A stretch of 64,000 bases of DNA from JAKVAV01 sp964651785 (GTDB lineage: Bacteria; Bacteroidota; Bacteroidia; Flavobacteriales_D; Cryomorphaceae), in NCBI GenBank assembly GCA_964651785.1, contig CAZYWJ010000007.1, forward strand, positions 1 to 64,000, given 5' to 3'. Below, one piece after another: positions 55,664 through 63,751 of the stretch. Position 1 is the first letter of the stretch, and every line of letters begins with the position of its first letter. Under the pieces are notes generated by a model, which was given only the letters and a program-made list of their open reading frames with translations, was not told the DNA's origin and ran no database searches. Position numbers and translations under genes: made by a program.

Positions 55664-57740
55664 CTTCAGTTCTCGTATTACCATCGATTTCCTCCAGTCC
55701 CGAACCCACAACCTGACGATCTGTGAAATAGCTCTGAGCCCATCTGAGCCAAATATCCGTATTCCGCCCCAAATCGTACTTGAGTAAAACGTAGGCTCTC
55801 GTGCCTCTTCCACTGTAGGCGGGAATGGAAAAGAAATAAAGTACATCATTTTCGTAAGCGTAAATGCGCGAGTCAAAATTGTCCGTATCAAATAAAGCGT
55901 ACCTGGCAGCGATGCGTAATGGAATCCGCTTTACATCCCAAATCACATCTTGGTATACCATAAAGCCTCTCGATACCGGCTCATCTCCCCTTCCGTATTC
56001 AGTGAGTTCTATTCTCGATCTCAGTCGTATCTGCCGTGAGGCACTATGAGAGAAATTCAGGCGAAGATTTTTTCTTGGATTATCGACTAGAAAATCAGCT
56101 CCTTCCACATCTTCACGCGTATTTAATTGACGCAATCTGTCGCGGTAACGCAAATAAATATTCGTTCTTCCGGAAGCTTGGTATTCCAGCTGCCCGAAGA
56201 AATCGTATCCGCTTGACGGAGCATCCGTCTGGTAACGCAACCACGGAAATTTGAACTGGTCGATGTAGGCATTCACCTTCCATCGCTTGAAAGGCCTGAA
56301 TTCAACTCCGAAATAAACTCCGCTTTCATTCTCCACCAGCGATCCTTCTCCGAATCCTACGGAAGCCACACCCTGAAAATCTCTATCGTAATACCGCTGA
56401 GTGATGTTCACCAACAGCCTCGGATTCATTTCTATATTTACACCGTTTACCGTTGCTATGCCGCCATTTGCGCTTCGCGCCGTTTCACCAAAAAAGAGGA
56501 AGTTATTTAGTCTATAAAGGTAGTCGGCACCAATGGTAGTATTTTCCCTTCCGCCAAATCGAAACTGACTGTAAAAGTCAGTGTTGGGATTTATTTCTCC
56601 GTCCAATTGCATGTGCGCGGCGGTAATTCCCAATTGAAGATTTGTAGTGTTGTAGCGCAAATGCCCGCCGTAGTGTTTTTGCAAAATGGCGTCTTTATCT
56701 TCTATGTCGTTGGCCGTGCGGTGAAATCCCGATTCCTGAAAGCTCGAAATCAGAACTTCGGGTTCGGAAAAATCCGTTGAATCATCAGGAACAAAATCCG
56801 ACAGATTTCCATCAATCCGCTTTCCTGAATAGAAAGCCGTAAAATCAAACTTCCCTTTGGTTAAGGTAGTCGCACCACCTCTCAAGAATAGATTCTCGTT
56901 TATCGAGGTGTATGGTGTTATTCCCCTTCCCGCTTGAGCCGTACTTACCGTAAAGGAGCTTTTTCGATTAAACCCCAAGCCCGACCAAAATGTGAGTCCC
57001 TGACCAAATTGAGCTTGGTAATCACCGATGGCCAATTGCTTCACCGTACCGAAATCCTTCAGATATACGTGGCCTGAATAAAAGTCAAATCCATTGGGTT
57101 GGCTTCCGCGAAAAAATTCCTCGCCGTTGTCTTTTTCGGCGGTCATTCCGAAGCTGATTCGGTCCCCGTATCGATAGCGGTAGCGCGCGAAAAGCTTGTC
57201 TGGAGAACCCAAATAGCGCGCATTCGGATTTTCTTCCAACCGCTCCTCAGTGACGGGAGCGTATCCGGCTTGCTCTTCGAGTATGCGCTGCCAGCGCATT
57301 ACAATTTCGTGCTTTCCGTAATTCTTCAGCTTTTGAAAGGTTATTTTGTCCCGCACTTCATTTTGACTCACGATAACGAAAGGCAAGATCAACTCGGCGG
57401 TGGCCTGATCCCATCCATCGATGTATGCCAGTTCGTAAAGCGAAAAAAGTTGTCCGAATTCTTTTCGATAATCGATGAACCGTAAAATCTGATCATTGGT
57501 CAGCAGCCCTAGTCCATACAGGTCATCAATTGAAGCAGTGTTGAGGTTTAGCGGGAAATCGAGATAAACGGACAATTGCTCAAAAAGGGTAGTGTAGTCC
57601 AGATTCTCATCCTCTGCAGCCTCGGCTATTTGTTCAATTCGCTGCTCAATGATGTTTCCGCGATCTACTTTTTGATCGGGCTGAGCCCAAACAGGAGTAA
57701 GGGTAAGGGAAAAGAAAACTATGAGGACAAGGAGCCTCAT
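55635..57740 (-). CDS. Outer-membrane protein with N-terminal helix-hairpin-helix region
   Basis: The 701-residue protein has a signal peptide (RLLVLIVFFSLTLTPVWA), then at about 50-130 a ComEA-like helix-hairpin-helix region (PLNLNTASIDDLYGLGLLT, FIDYRKEFGQLFSLYELAYI), then about 500 residues of alternating aromatic strands (FDFYSGHVYLKDF, LQLGITAAHMQL, YLYRLNNFLFFG) and a final strand EVKVQIRYKF ending in Phe, as in outer-membrane barrels. The function is unknown; the DNA-binding-type motif with a barrel is unusual. It starts on an ATGA overlap with the PorV-like gene and is convergent with aroA, overlapping it by 29 bases. Confidence 0.82.
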   Translation of the reverse strand: MRLLVLIVFFSLTLTPVWAQPDQKVDRGNIIEQRIEQIAEAAEDENLDYTTLFEQLSVYLDFPLNLNTASIDDLYGLGLLTNDQILRFIDYRKEFGQLFSLYELAYIDGWDQATAELILPFVIVSQNEVRDKITFQKLKNYGKHEIVMRWQRILEEQAGYAPVTEERLEENPNARYLGSPDKLFARYRYRYGDRISFGMTAEKDNGEEFFRGSQPNGFDFYSGHVYLKDFGTVKQLAIGDYQAQFGQGLTFWSGLGFNRKSSFTVSTAQAGRGITPYTSINENLFLRGGATTLTKGKFDFTAFYSGKRIDGNLSDFVPDDSTDFSEPEVLISSFQESGFHRTANDIEDKDAILQKHYGGHLRYNTTNLQLGITAAHMQLDGEINPNTDFYSQFRFGGRENTTIGADYLYRLNNFLFFGETARSANGGIATVNGVNIEMNPRLLVNITQRYYDRDFQGVASVGFGEGSLVENESGVYFGVEFRPFKRWKVNAYIDQFKFPWLRYQTDAPSSGYDFFGQLEYQASGRTNIYLRYRDRLRQLNTREDVEGADFLVDNPRKNLRLNFSHSASRQIRLRSRIELTEYGRGDEPVSRGFMVYQDVIWDVKRIPLRIAARYALFDTDNFDSRIYAYENDVLYFFSIPAYSGRGTRAYVLLKYDLGRNTDIWLRWAQSYFTDRQVVGSGLEEIDGNTRTEVKVQIRYKF

Positions 57741-58570
57741 TTCTTAACGGGATTGTAAGTAAGAGAAATCTGTGGGGAATGACCCAATACGCTGCTGTAG
57801 CTTGAAGCTAAATCAAATTGGAAACTGTCAAACTTCACGCCCAATCCAAAACTGAAAAGACTCGGTTCGCTGGATGCCCCTATTCTCAAATAGAGTATAT
57901 CGACAGGTTGGTATTCTATCCCACCGCGAAAAAGTGCATTCTGATCAATATCTTTTTCCACCTCTCCCGCAAACAAGACTTCTTCGCTGATTTGATATCC
58001 CGCTCCCAGTCTTAAAACGGTTGGAATCTTTTCGTCGGGAATGGCCAAGTCACCGTTGTCTATCAACGTCGCTCGAGTAGGGTTGAAGAGGTGAGCCGCA
58101 ACGGTCACCTTTTCGGAGACTTCCATTCGGGCGCCGACTTCAGCCGTGAAGGCTCCTGCGTTTCCATAATCTTCTGCCACTATTCGGGTAGTTTGATAGT
58201 TTAGCTGAACTCCGACAGAGAATCGGTCGGAGAGTTTCATTCCGTATGCCAATCCCAATTTGCCTTCATTGTAAACGCTGTAGCCGAAGTTGCTGTAGTT
58301 TAATCCGATTGCACCGTTGCCTAAAGGCAAAGCACCTGCAAATCCGGCGAAAGCCATTCCATCAACCAGAAACCTGTTTTCATAAAAGGCACCGGCCGTG
58401 ATATTTTCGATATGGCCCAAACCTGCCTGGTTGTGAAAACTGCTCCAAATATCGGTGAAGGTCAACGCGGCATTTGCCATACCGGCTGGCCGCGCACCCA
58501 CGGGATCGTTTCCATTCTGCGCCAAGGCAAAAAACGGAAAAAGGAGGGTTATGAGAAGTGCTCTTTTCAA
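57737..58570 (-). CDS. PorV/PorQ-like outer-membrane barrel protein
   Basis: From a TTG at 58570 the protein has 277 residues with signal peptide ALLITLLFPFFALAQ. The mature part begins GARPAGMANAALTFTDIWSSFHNQAGL, the typical start of PorV/PorQ and FadL-like Bacteroidota barrels, followed by regular strands (GAIGLNYSNFGYSVYNEGKL). PorV and PorQ serve T9SS; this one is shorter than PorV and may be a relative with another role. An ORF extending to 58645 adds 25 residues that precede the signal peptide, so the TTG start is chosen. The helix-hairpin-helix gene follows with ATGA overlap. Confidence 0.78.
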   Translation of the reverse strand: MKRALLITLLFPFFALAQNGNDPVGARPAGMANAALTFTDIWSSFHNQAGLGHIENITAGAFYENRFLVDGMAFAGFAGALPLGNGAIGLNYSNFGYSVYNEGKLGLAYGMKLSDRFSVGVQLNYQTTRIVAEDYGNAGAFTAEVGARMEVSEKVTVAAHLFNPTRATLIDNGDLAIPDEKIPTVLRLGAGYQISEEVLFAGEVEKDIDQNALFRGGIEYQPVDILYLRIGASSEPSLFSFGLGVKFDSFQFDLASSYSSVLGHSPQISLTYNPVKK

Positions 58571-58661
58571 ATGATTGGATTCGACGGCAAAATACGAATC
58601 TCTAACAATGCGACTTGTTACTTCCGGATTAATTTCTTCGCTCAAGGTGAATCATTTCGTA

Positions 58662-59117
58662 TCAGAACAACCTTTTGTCCACGGGAAAATCTCTCACTGA
58701 CAAGATCTTCACTTTCTTGAAAAGCGGATGAATCGGATTCAGCAAATAATTATGTTCCCCATGAACGACCGCAGAGGGAACCTTTAAGATGAGGTCTTTC
58801 TGATGGCGCACAAAATCATCACCCACCTTCTGCGTATCCAAAATATGTGGAAAAGCATTCCAATTCAAAGGCAAATCGCTCTCCTTTACTTGCCGGATTT
58901 GTTGCGTGATTGGAACTTCTATTTCGAGCATTACATAATCTTGAGGCAAAGCTGCCGCGGATAGATGAACCACCACTTCAGCCAAAGCGAGTGCTCTGCT
59001 TTCGGAAGTGTAAACGATTTGTGTGCCTTTTGAATTCCAGCGATTATTAAAAAGAGAGGCTCCTACTCCGTCGAGTTTATCGGAGTATTTTTTAGTAGTG
59101 AGTCGAAAAACAACCAC
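58662..59117 (-). CDS. RES domain toxin
   Basis: The 151-residue protein is a RES-family toxin: FRLT near the N-terminus, SLFNNRWNSKGTQIVYTS with Arg26 and Tyr36, LAEVVVHL with Glu47, and LKVPSAVVHGEHNYLLNPIHPLF with Ser115, all at family-conserved places. Known RES toxins consume NAD+ or transfer ADP-ribose. It starts from GTG at 59117, overlapping the antitoxin stop by one base, the normal antitoxin-then-toxin order. Length is typical. Confidence 0.93.
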   Translation of the reverse strand: MVVFRLTTKKYSDKLDGVGASLFNNRWNSKGTQIVYTSESRALALAEVVVHLSAAALPQDYVMLEIEVPITQQIRQVKESDLPLNWNAFPHILDTQKVGDDFVRHQKDLILKVPSAVVHGEHNYLLNPIHPLFKKVKILSVRDFPVDKRLF

Positions 59118-59605
59118 TAGGCAAAAATTCCGTGCTCAATGCGGTTGAGCTCTTCTAAGATTAAGGCTCGGCCGTATGAATCTTTGATGAGATCAAAAGG
59201 CTTTTTGCCTCCCAAAGCGATAGTGGGAGAATGCATCCAAAGATTGAATTTTTCGGAGGAACCGAAAACCGATTCGCCACGATTCACCAATTCGATCATT
59301 TCTAAGATTTTTTCGGAATGCAAGGATTTGAAGGTGTAATTCTTGGCCTTTTTGTGACGCTGTAAAGTCTTTTGAGAAATGTTCAAATATTTGGCCCAAT
59401 CGCTTTCATTGAAGGAAAGTATGTTTTGAATTTTTTCAAAAAAACTGAAGCTCAATCCCTTTTGAATAACCTTGCTCACGAGCAATTTGTCGTGGAAGAA
59501 CTTTTCTATGGATGAAGGAGCTAAATTTAAATCCAATGATTTTTTGAGATAAAGTTGCATGGCTTCTTCAAAAACTTCGGGCTGATAAGAGATCGAATAA
59601 TTCAT
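59117..59605 (-). CDS. Xre/MbcA/ParS-type antitoxin of the RES module
   Basis: The 162-residue protein has an N-terminal HTH region (FNESDWAKYLNISQKTLQRHK) and a C-terminal DUF2384/toxin-binding domain (VFGSSEKFNLWMHSPTIALGGKKPFDLIKDSYGR in part, then LEELNRIEHGIFA). It should bind RES and repress its own promoter. It precedes the toxin gene with one-base overlap. Directly upstream are two direct 11-base repeats ACATTTGwCCC, 21 bases apart (59613-59644), a plausible operator. Confidence 0.93.
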   Translation of the reverse strand: MNYSISYQPEVFEEAMQLYLKKSLDLNLAPSSIEKFFHDKLLVSKVIQKGLSFSFFEKIQNILSFNESDWAKYLNISQKTLQRHKKAKNYTFKSLHSEKILEMIELVNRGESVFGSSEKFNLWMHSPTIALGGKKPFDLIKDSYGRALILEELNRIEHGIFA

Positions 59606-59612
59606 CCTAAAA

Positions 59613-59644
59613 ACATTTGACCCCTAAAATACGACATTTGTCCC
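59613..59644. promoter_or_regulatory. Direct-repeat operator candidate for the Xre/RES module
   Basis: ACATTTGACCC (59613-59623) and ACATTTGTCCC (59634-59644) match at ten of eleven bases and are offset by 21 bases, two helix turns. They lie 8-39 bases ahead of the antitoxin ATG, where a repressor would cover the start region. Confidence 0.55.
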
Positions 59645-59656
59645 GAAATTAGAAAT

Positions 59657-59914
59657 TTACACCGATTTTTTTTCAATCTTCACCCACTGAATAGCAACGA
59701 TAATAAGGAATGCCCAGGGGGCGGTGTGTAGAAGTAGATCAAACCAGTCCATAGCTTTCATTCCCTTCGCTCCGCCTAAAAGCCATCTCCATTTTCCAAA
59801 TAGGTGTGGTTCGGGAAGGAATGGAGCTAACCCGAGCGTAAATGAGGCTATGATAGCCAAAGTCAGTCTTTGTTTAAGGCTTTTTCTCCGTTTTTCGTGA
59901 TGATTATTACTCAT
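59657..59914 (-). CDS. Small two-helix membrane protein, unknown function
   Basis: The 85-residue protein has a basic N-terminus (NNHHEKRRKSLKQR), one membrane helix (LTLAIIASFTLGLAPFL), a loop with PEPHLFGKWRWLLGG and MDWFDLLLH, and a second helix (APWAFLIIVAIQWV). I recall similar short proteins in Flavobacteriia but no function. The ATG at 59914 is chosen because a TATTTTTG box ends four bases before it; an upstream in-frame ATG would lie before the promoter box. Confidence 0.7.
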   Translation of the reverse strand: MSNNHHEKRRKSLKQRLTLAIIASFTLGLAPFLPEPHLFGKWRWLLGGAKGMKAMDWFDLLLHTAPWAFLIIVAIQWVKIEKKSV

Positions 59915-59918
59915 TCTG

Positions 59919-59926
59919 CAAAAATA
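59919..59926 (-). promoter_or_regulatory. -7 box of the small membrane protein gene, four bases from the ATG
   Basis: TATTTTTG on the minus strand fits TAnnTTTG; four bases separate it from the ATG at 59914. No -33 element is seen. Confidence 0.6.
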
Positions 59927-59985
59927 CGGCATGAGCTAACGGATGTTGGTGCTCCGGGTTACAGAAGAGTAAGCTTACTGCATTT

Positions 59986-60459
59986 TCAAATCTTCTCAGC
60001 GTCTTTCAAGACTTTTTGCTTTAAAGCCTCTTTGAAATCCGTGATTCTTTTTCTCAATTCCGAATCACTTGCACCGAGAATTTGAGCGGCAAGAATTCCC
60101 GCATTTTTCGCTCCGTCAAGCGCTACGGTAGCCACAGGTACCCCGCCCGGCATTTGCAAAATGCTCAGAACCGAGTCCCATCCGTCAATGCTATTTCTGC
60201 TTTTTACGGGCACACCGATCACGGGGAGCGGTGTAATCGAAGCCGTCATTCCCGGAAGGTGAGCTGCCCCGCCTGCTCCGGCAATAATCACGCGAATTCC
60301 CTTCTCGTCAGCGGTTTTGGCATATTCGTACATCCGTTCGGGTGTGCGGTGCGCGCTCACGATATCCATTTGGTAAGGAACCTTCAATTCGTCTAAAACA
60401 TCAGCAGCTTCCTGCATAACCGGAAGGTCGCTTTTACTACCCATGATGATTCCTACCAT
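59986..60459 (-). CDS. purE: N5-carboxyaminoimidazole ribonucleotide mutase
   Basis: PurE moves the carboxyl group of N5-CAIR to form CAIR in purine synthesis. The 157-residue protein has GIIMGSKSDLPVMQEA, SAHRTPERMYEYA, AGAGGAAHLPGMTAS and VPVKSRNSIDGWDSVLSI, all class I PurE marks. It starts one base after the purK stop, and class I PurE with PurK is the expected two-enzyme route. Length is normal. Confidence 0.97.
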   Translation of the reverse strand: MVGIIMGSKSDLPVMQEAADVLDELKVPYQMDIVSAHRTPERMYEYAKTADEKGIRVIIAGAGGAAHLPGMTASITPLPVIGVPVKSRNSIDGWDSVLSILQMPGGVPVATVALDGAKNAGILAAQILGASDSELRKRITDFKEALKQKVLKDAEKI

Positions 60460-60460
60460 T

Positions 60461-61609
60461 CTACTCAGATTTTACTTTGATTAGGTTTTTTATTTTATGT
60501 GCGAGTTTTCTCGCTTCTTCGGCACTTTGTGCGGTTATAGTCACATGTCCCATTTTTCGGAATGGTTTCGTTTCGGCTTTGCCGTAAAGGTGGGGATATA
60601 CTCCGCTTTCCGTCAGCGCGTCTTCCAAGCCTTCATAGATTGCCGTTCCTTGATGACCCTCTTCTCCCAAGAGATTTACCATCGCTGCCGGCACGCGCAG
60701 AGCGGTATCGCCGAGAGGCAGTCCCAAAATGCATCTTAGATGTTGCGCATATTGAGATGTTACATTTGCTTCAATGGTGTGGTGACCAGAATTATGAGGC
60801 CGAGGCGCCACTTCATTTACCAGAATCTCACCGTCGGAATTCAGAAATAGCTCAACGGCTAAAATGCCAACGAAGCCAAAAGCATCAATGGTTTGCATGG
60901 CAATTTTCCGCGCCTTCTCTTCGGTTTCCTTTGAAATTTCTGCCGGAGCAAAAAGCAGCTCCACCAAATTTGCTTCAGGGTTAAATTCAAGCTCCACCGC
61001 GGGAAACCCCGTTGTCTCTCCGCCTTCATTTCGGGCTGCGATTACCGCCAGCTCTTTTTCAAAGTCAACAAACTTTTCCAAAACGGAAGGAGCATTAAAG
61101 GCTTTATCAAAATCGGCTTCGGTGCGGATGATTTGAACACCCTTCCCGTCGTAACCGCCTTTTCGCAGCTTTTGAGCAAAAGGTAAAAAATCGACATGCT
61201 CGGTAAGCTCGGCCTTCGATTCGATCAATCTGTATTCTGCCGTAGGGATTCCGTTCTTTCGATAAAATTCTTTCTGCAGTCCCTTGTCTTGAACGATTTC
61301 CAACAACTCAGGCTGCGGGTAGACCATCTTTCCCTCTTTCTGCAAGCGCTTCAATGCAGCTATGCTTACGTGCTCTATCTCTACAGTGATGAGGTCTTTG
61401 TCCTTTCCGAAATTGTAAACCGTTTCTTCGTCGTTGAAATTTCCGACGGTGAATTCGGGGACCAATTTGGCACAAGGGGCATCGGCATTCGGGTCGAGGC
61501 AAGCCAATTTGATGTCGAGGTTTACGGCCTCTTGTTGCATCATTCTGCCCAATTGGCCACCGCCTAATACTCCGATTTTAAAGTCTTTATGATATGGCGC
61601 TTTTGACAT
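60461..61609 (-). CDS. purK: N5-carboxyaminoimidazole ribonucleotide synthase
   Basis: PurK uses ATP and bicarbonate to carboxylate aminoimidazole ribonucleotide. The protein of 382 residues has IGVLGGGQLGRMMQQEAV at the N-terminus, the ATP-grasp signatures KLRKGGYDGKGVQII and VEKELA-like VDFEKELAVIAARN, and EVAPRPHNSGHHTIEA. The ATG at 61609 is supported by a TATCTTTG box ending five bases upstream; an ORF reaching 61675 would overlap the preceding T9SS gene. purE follows one base after its stop. Confidence 0.96.
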   Translation of the reverse strand: MSKAPYHKDFKIGVLGGGQLGRMMQQEAVNLDIKLACLDPNADAPCAKLVPEFTVGNFNDEETVYNFGKDKDLITVEIEHVSIAALKRLQKEGKMVYPQPELLEIVQDKGLQKEFYRKNGIPTAEYRLIESKAELTEHVDFLPFAQKLRKGGYDGKGVQIIRTEADFDKAFNAPSVLEKFVDFEKELAVIAARNEGGETTGFPAVELEFNPEANLVELLFAPAEISKETEEKARKIAMQTIDAFGFVGILAVELFLNSDGEILVNEVAPRPHNSGHHTIEANVTSQYAQHLRCILGLPLGDTALRVPAAMVNLLGEEGHQGTAIYEGLEDALTESGVYPHLYGKAETKPFRKMGHVTITAQSAEEARKLAHKIKNLIKVKSE

Positions 61610-61614
61610 GCCGG

Positions 61615-61622
61615 CAAAGATA
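61615..61622 (-). promoter_or_regulatory. -7 box of purK-purE, five bases from the ATG
   Basis: TATCTTTG on the minus strand fits TAnnTTTG; five bases separate it from the ATG at 61609. It lies between the T9SS gene stop (61626) and purK. Confidence 0.6.
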
Positions 61623-61625
61623 CGT

Positions 61626-63098
61626 TTAATGTAAAATGCTGAGCTTTTGAGTTTGAATTCCCGTGGCAGATTCAACTCTTATCAGATAAAAGCCATCGGG
61701 TAATTGAGTGAGATCGAGCTGAGCTGAATTCGATTGATTTAAATTTAATTGAAAAACACGTTTTCCGCTTAAGTCAATCACTTCAATATTCCCGAGCGAT
61801 TCCTCTGCTGAAACGTAAAGATTTCCATTGCCGGGATTCGGGTAGATTTTAAGTCCTGACACCTTTTTAGATTGAGTAGAAAGGATACTGCAGGAACCCA
61901 ATGGATCGAAAATCACTTCTCCTAACTCGGGGTCATCTACCACATGCGAGATTACGGCTTCGGCTTCCGCCAATGTCGGATCTTCATCTGAAGTATCCCA
62001 GCAATTGCCTTGGGCATAAACGGTATTCGCCGTATTGTTAAAGAGAGCGTAGATCTCGCCTCCGTTTCCATTGTTATTGAAGAGATTTCCACCCGCACCG
62101 ATTTCGGGATTTTCTATTTCTCCTAAATTGGCTTGAGCATTTTCTAAAAGGGTAATTCCCCAAAGGTTTCCTTCAAAAAGATTTCCTAGAATTACATGGC
62201 TGTTTTCGCCGAACCCCGATATACTGATTCCGCTTCCGCCCAGATTCGGCTCATTCTGGGTGTTGTTGTTTTGGAGCACATTATCTTGAATGTGCGAAGT
62301 TATATTAGATCCAAAAACATTGACTCCATATCGATTTCCTGACACAACATTATCTTCAAAAACCAGATGACCCTCACCATTTAAAAACTGCGAGAAAGAA
62401 AATCCTCCGACATTAGTTAACTCAGGATTCCCCAGAAAGACATTCTGCCTTACGATGGCCGTGTCGGCTCCCGAAGGCCCCAAGTTCACTTGCGGTCTGT
62501 TTGTGTTTCCGGTCACATTTCCATTAAACGTACACCCTTGAATTAGCGGTGCAGGGTCAGAATTTGCTGCACTTCCTATCGCGGCGACTTCGTTTTCCAG
62601 AAAGTTGGAATTGATAATTTTCGGTTTTCCCGTACTCAAATCCAGTGCGGCGCTCGTCGTTTGCCCCGTACTTTGGAAACTTACGTTAGACGCTTCCATC
62701 CGAAAATCGCCCGTGAGCACCTGGATGCCTCCGCCGTAGAGAAAGCTAGTATTAAAAATATCAGCGACTGCCGTTTCTTCAAAACGAAATCCTTCGTAAT
62801 AAGCATCGCAACAATTCAATTGGGTGAATGAGGAAGTAGTGCAGTAAAAGCCCCCCTCAATGGTGATTAAAACGCTATCTGCAATTACGACAGAAGCGTC
62901 ATCAATTATCAAAGTGTCGGAAAGAGCAATGGTGATGTCCTCGTAAATTTCGTACGTGTCATCAACGAATACTACCGCGCCTTCCGAGTCTTCAACTAAG
63001 TCATCTAAAGTAAGATTGAGTGATTCATCAGGGCTGGTGTATTGGCCGTTTGCAAATAAAAAGGATACGGCGGCTAGTGCGGTAAGTAGTATTTTCAT
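61626..63098 (-). CDS. T9SS cargo with right-handed beta-helix domain
   Basis: The 490-residue secreted protein has a signal peptide (KILLTALAAVSFLFANGQ). Residues 30-395 hold repeats rich in Asn and Gly (FLENEVAAIGS, NVFLGNPELTNVGG, DNVVSGNRYGVNV, NVLQNNNTQNEPNLGG) typical of parallel beta-helix proteins such as polysaccharide lyases or adhesins. A type A sorting domain ends it (IYPNPGNGNLYVSAE, GKRVFQL, GFYLIRVESATG, KLSILH). No catalytic residue is clear. The ATG at 63098 places the signal peptide first; a TAGGTTTG box lies 21 bases upstream. Confidence 0.9.
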   Translation of the reverse strand: MKILLTALAAVSFLFANGQYTSPDESLNLTLDDLVEDSEGAVVFVDDTYEIYEDITIALSDTLIIDDASVVIADSVLITIEGGFYCTTSSFTQLNCCDAYYEGFRFEETAVADIFNTSFLYGGGIQVLTGDFRMEASNVSFQSTGQTTSAALDLSTGKPKIINSNFLENEVAAIGSAANSDPAPLIQGCTFNGNVTGNTNRPQVNLGPSGADTAIVRQNVFLGNPELTNVGGFSFSQFLNGEGHLVFEDNVVSGNRYGVNVFGSNITSHIQDNVLQNNNTQNEPNLGGSGISISGFGENSHVILGNLFEGNLWGITLLENAQANLGEIENPEIGAGGNLFNNNGNGGEIYALFNNTANTVYAQGNCWDTSDEDPTLAEAEAVISHVVDDPELGEVIFDPLGSCSILSTQSKKVSGLKIYPNPGNGNLYVSAEESLGNIEVIDLSGKRVFQLNLNQSNSAQLDLTQLPDGFYLIRVESATGIQTQKLSILH

Positions 63099-63119
63099 GT
63101 TTTTAGGTTTAAGGTGGGG

Positions 63120-63127
63120 CAAACCTA
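63120..63127 (-). promoter_or_regulatory. -7 box of the beta-helix T9SS gene
   Basis: TAGGTTTG on the minus strand fits TAnnTTTG; 21 bases lie before the ATG at 63098. Confidence 0.45.
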
Positions 63128-63212
63128 GACAATCTTGATAAAAGGACATATCTCGTCGCGCCGAAAGGTTACAGGAATCACTACCTTCGCCGTTCAGAAA
63201 AAAACCGATCGC

Positions 63213-63749
63213 ATGCAATCAGTTAGCCTTCACGACAAAGAATTTGTTCTTTATCTGGAAGAAGAAAAGATACAAAATGCCATCAAAGAAATGGCGAAGA
63301 AGCTCACCGATGAATACGCCGGAAAGGATGTAGTCTTTGTAGGAGTTCTTAACGGGTGCTTTCGCCTGATATCGGACTTGATGAGGCACATAGATTTCAA
63401 TGCGGAAGTGAATTTTATCAAATTATCTTCTTATCGAGGCACGGAGTCTACCGGCAAAATCTCTGATCTGATGTCTCTGAACTCTGATGTTAGAAATAAG
63501 CATGTGGTTATTTTAGAAGACATCGTAGATACCGGTCACACATTGGACTATTTAAAAGGTATTTTGGAAGGGAAAGAATTGGCTTCGCTCAAAGTGGCTT
63601 CCTTACTTTTCAAGCCTGATGCCTTCATCGGAAAAAGTAAACCCGATTACGTGGCATTCGAAATCCCCAATCTCTTCGTAGTAGGCTATGGTCTCGACTA
63701 CGACGGGCTGGGTAGAAACTTAAACGACATTTACCAAATTAAATCTTAA
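63213..63749 (+). CDS. hpt: Hypoxanthine phosphoribosyltransferase
   Basis: Hpt salvages hypoxanthine (and often guanine) with PRPP. The protein of 178 residues has VVFVGVLNGCFRLISDLMRH, VNFIKLSSYRGTESTGKI and the PRPP-binding VVILEDIVDTGHTLDYL, then KPDYVAFEIPNLFVVGYGLDYDG in part. The ATG at 63213 fits the family N-terminus; earlier in-frame residues run back into the divergent T9SS promoter. adk follows three bases after its stop, so two purine nucleotide genes are linked. Confidence 0.95.
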   Translation: MQSVSLHDKEFVLYLEEEKIQNAIKEMAKKLTDEYAGKDVVFVGVLNGCFRLISDLMRHIDFNAEVNFIKLSSYRGTESTGKISDLMSLNSDVRNKHVVILEDIVDTGHTLDYLKGILEGKELASLKVASLLFKPDAFIGKSKPDYVAFEIPNLFVVGYGLDYDGLGRNLNDIYQIKS

Positions 63750-63751
63750 AT

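Noticed and set aside
58571..58645. 25-residue N-terminal extension of the PorV-like protein
   Set aside because: It would place 25 polar residues before an obvious signal peptide; the TTG at 58570 fits better.
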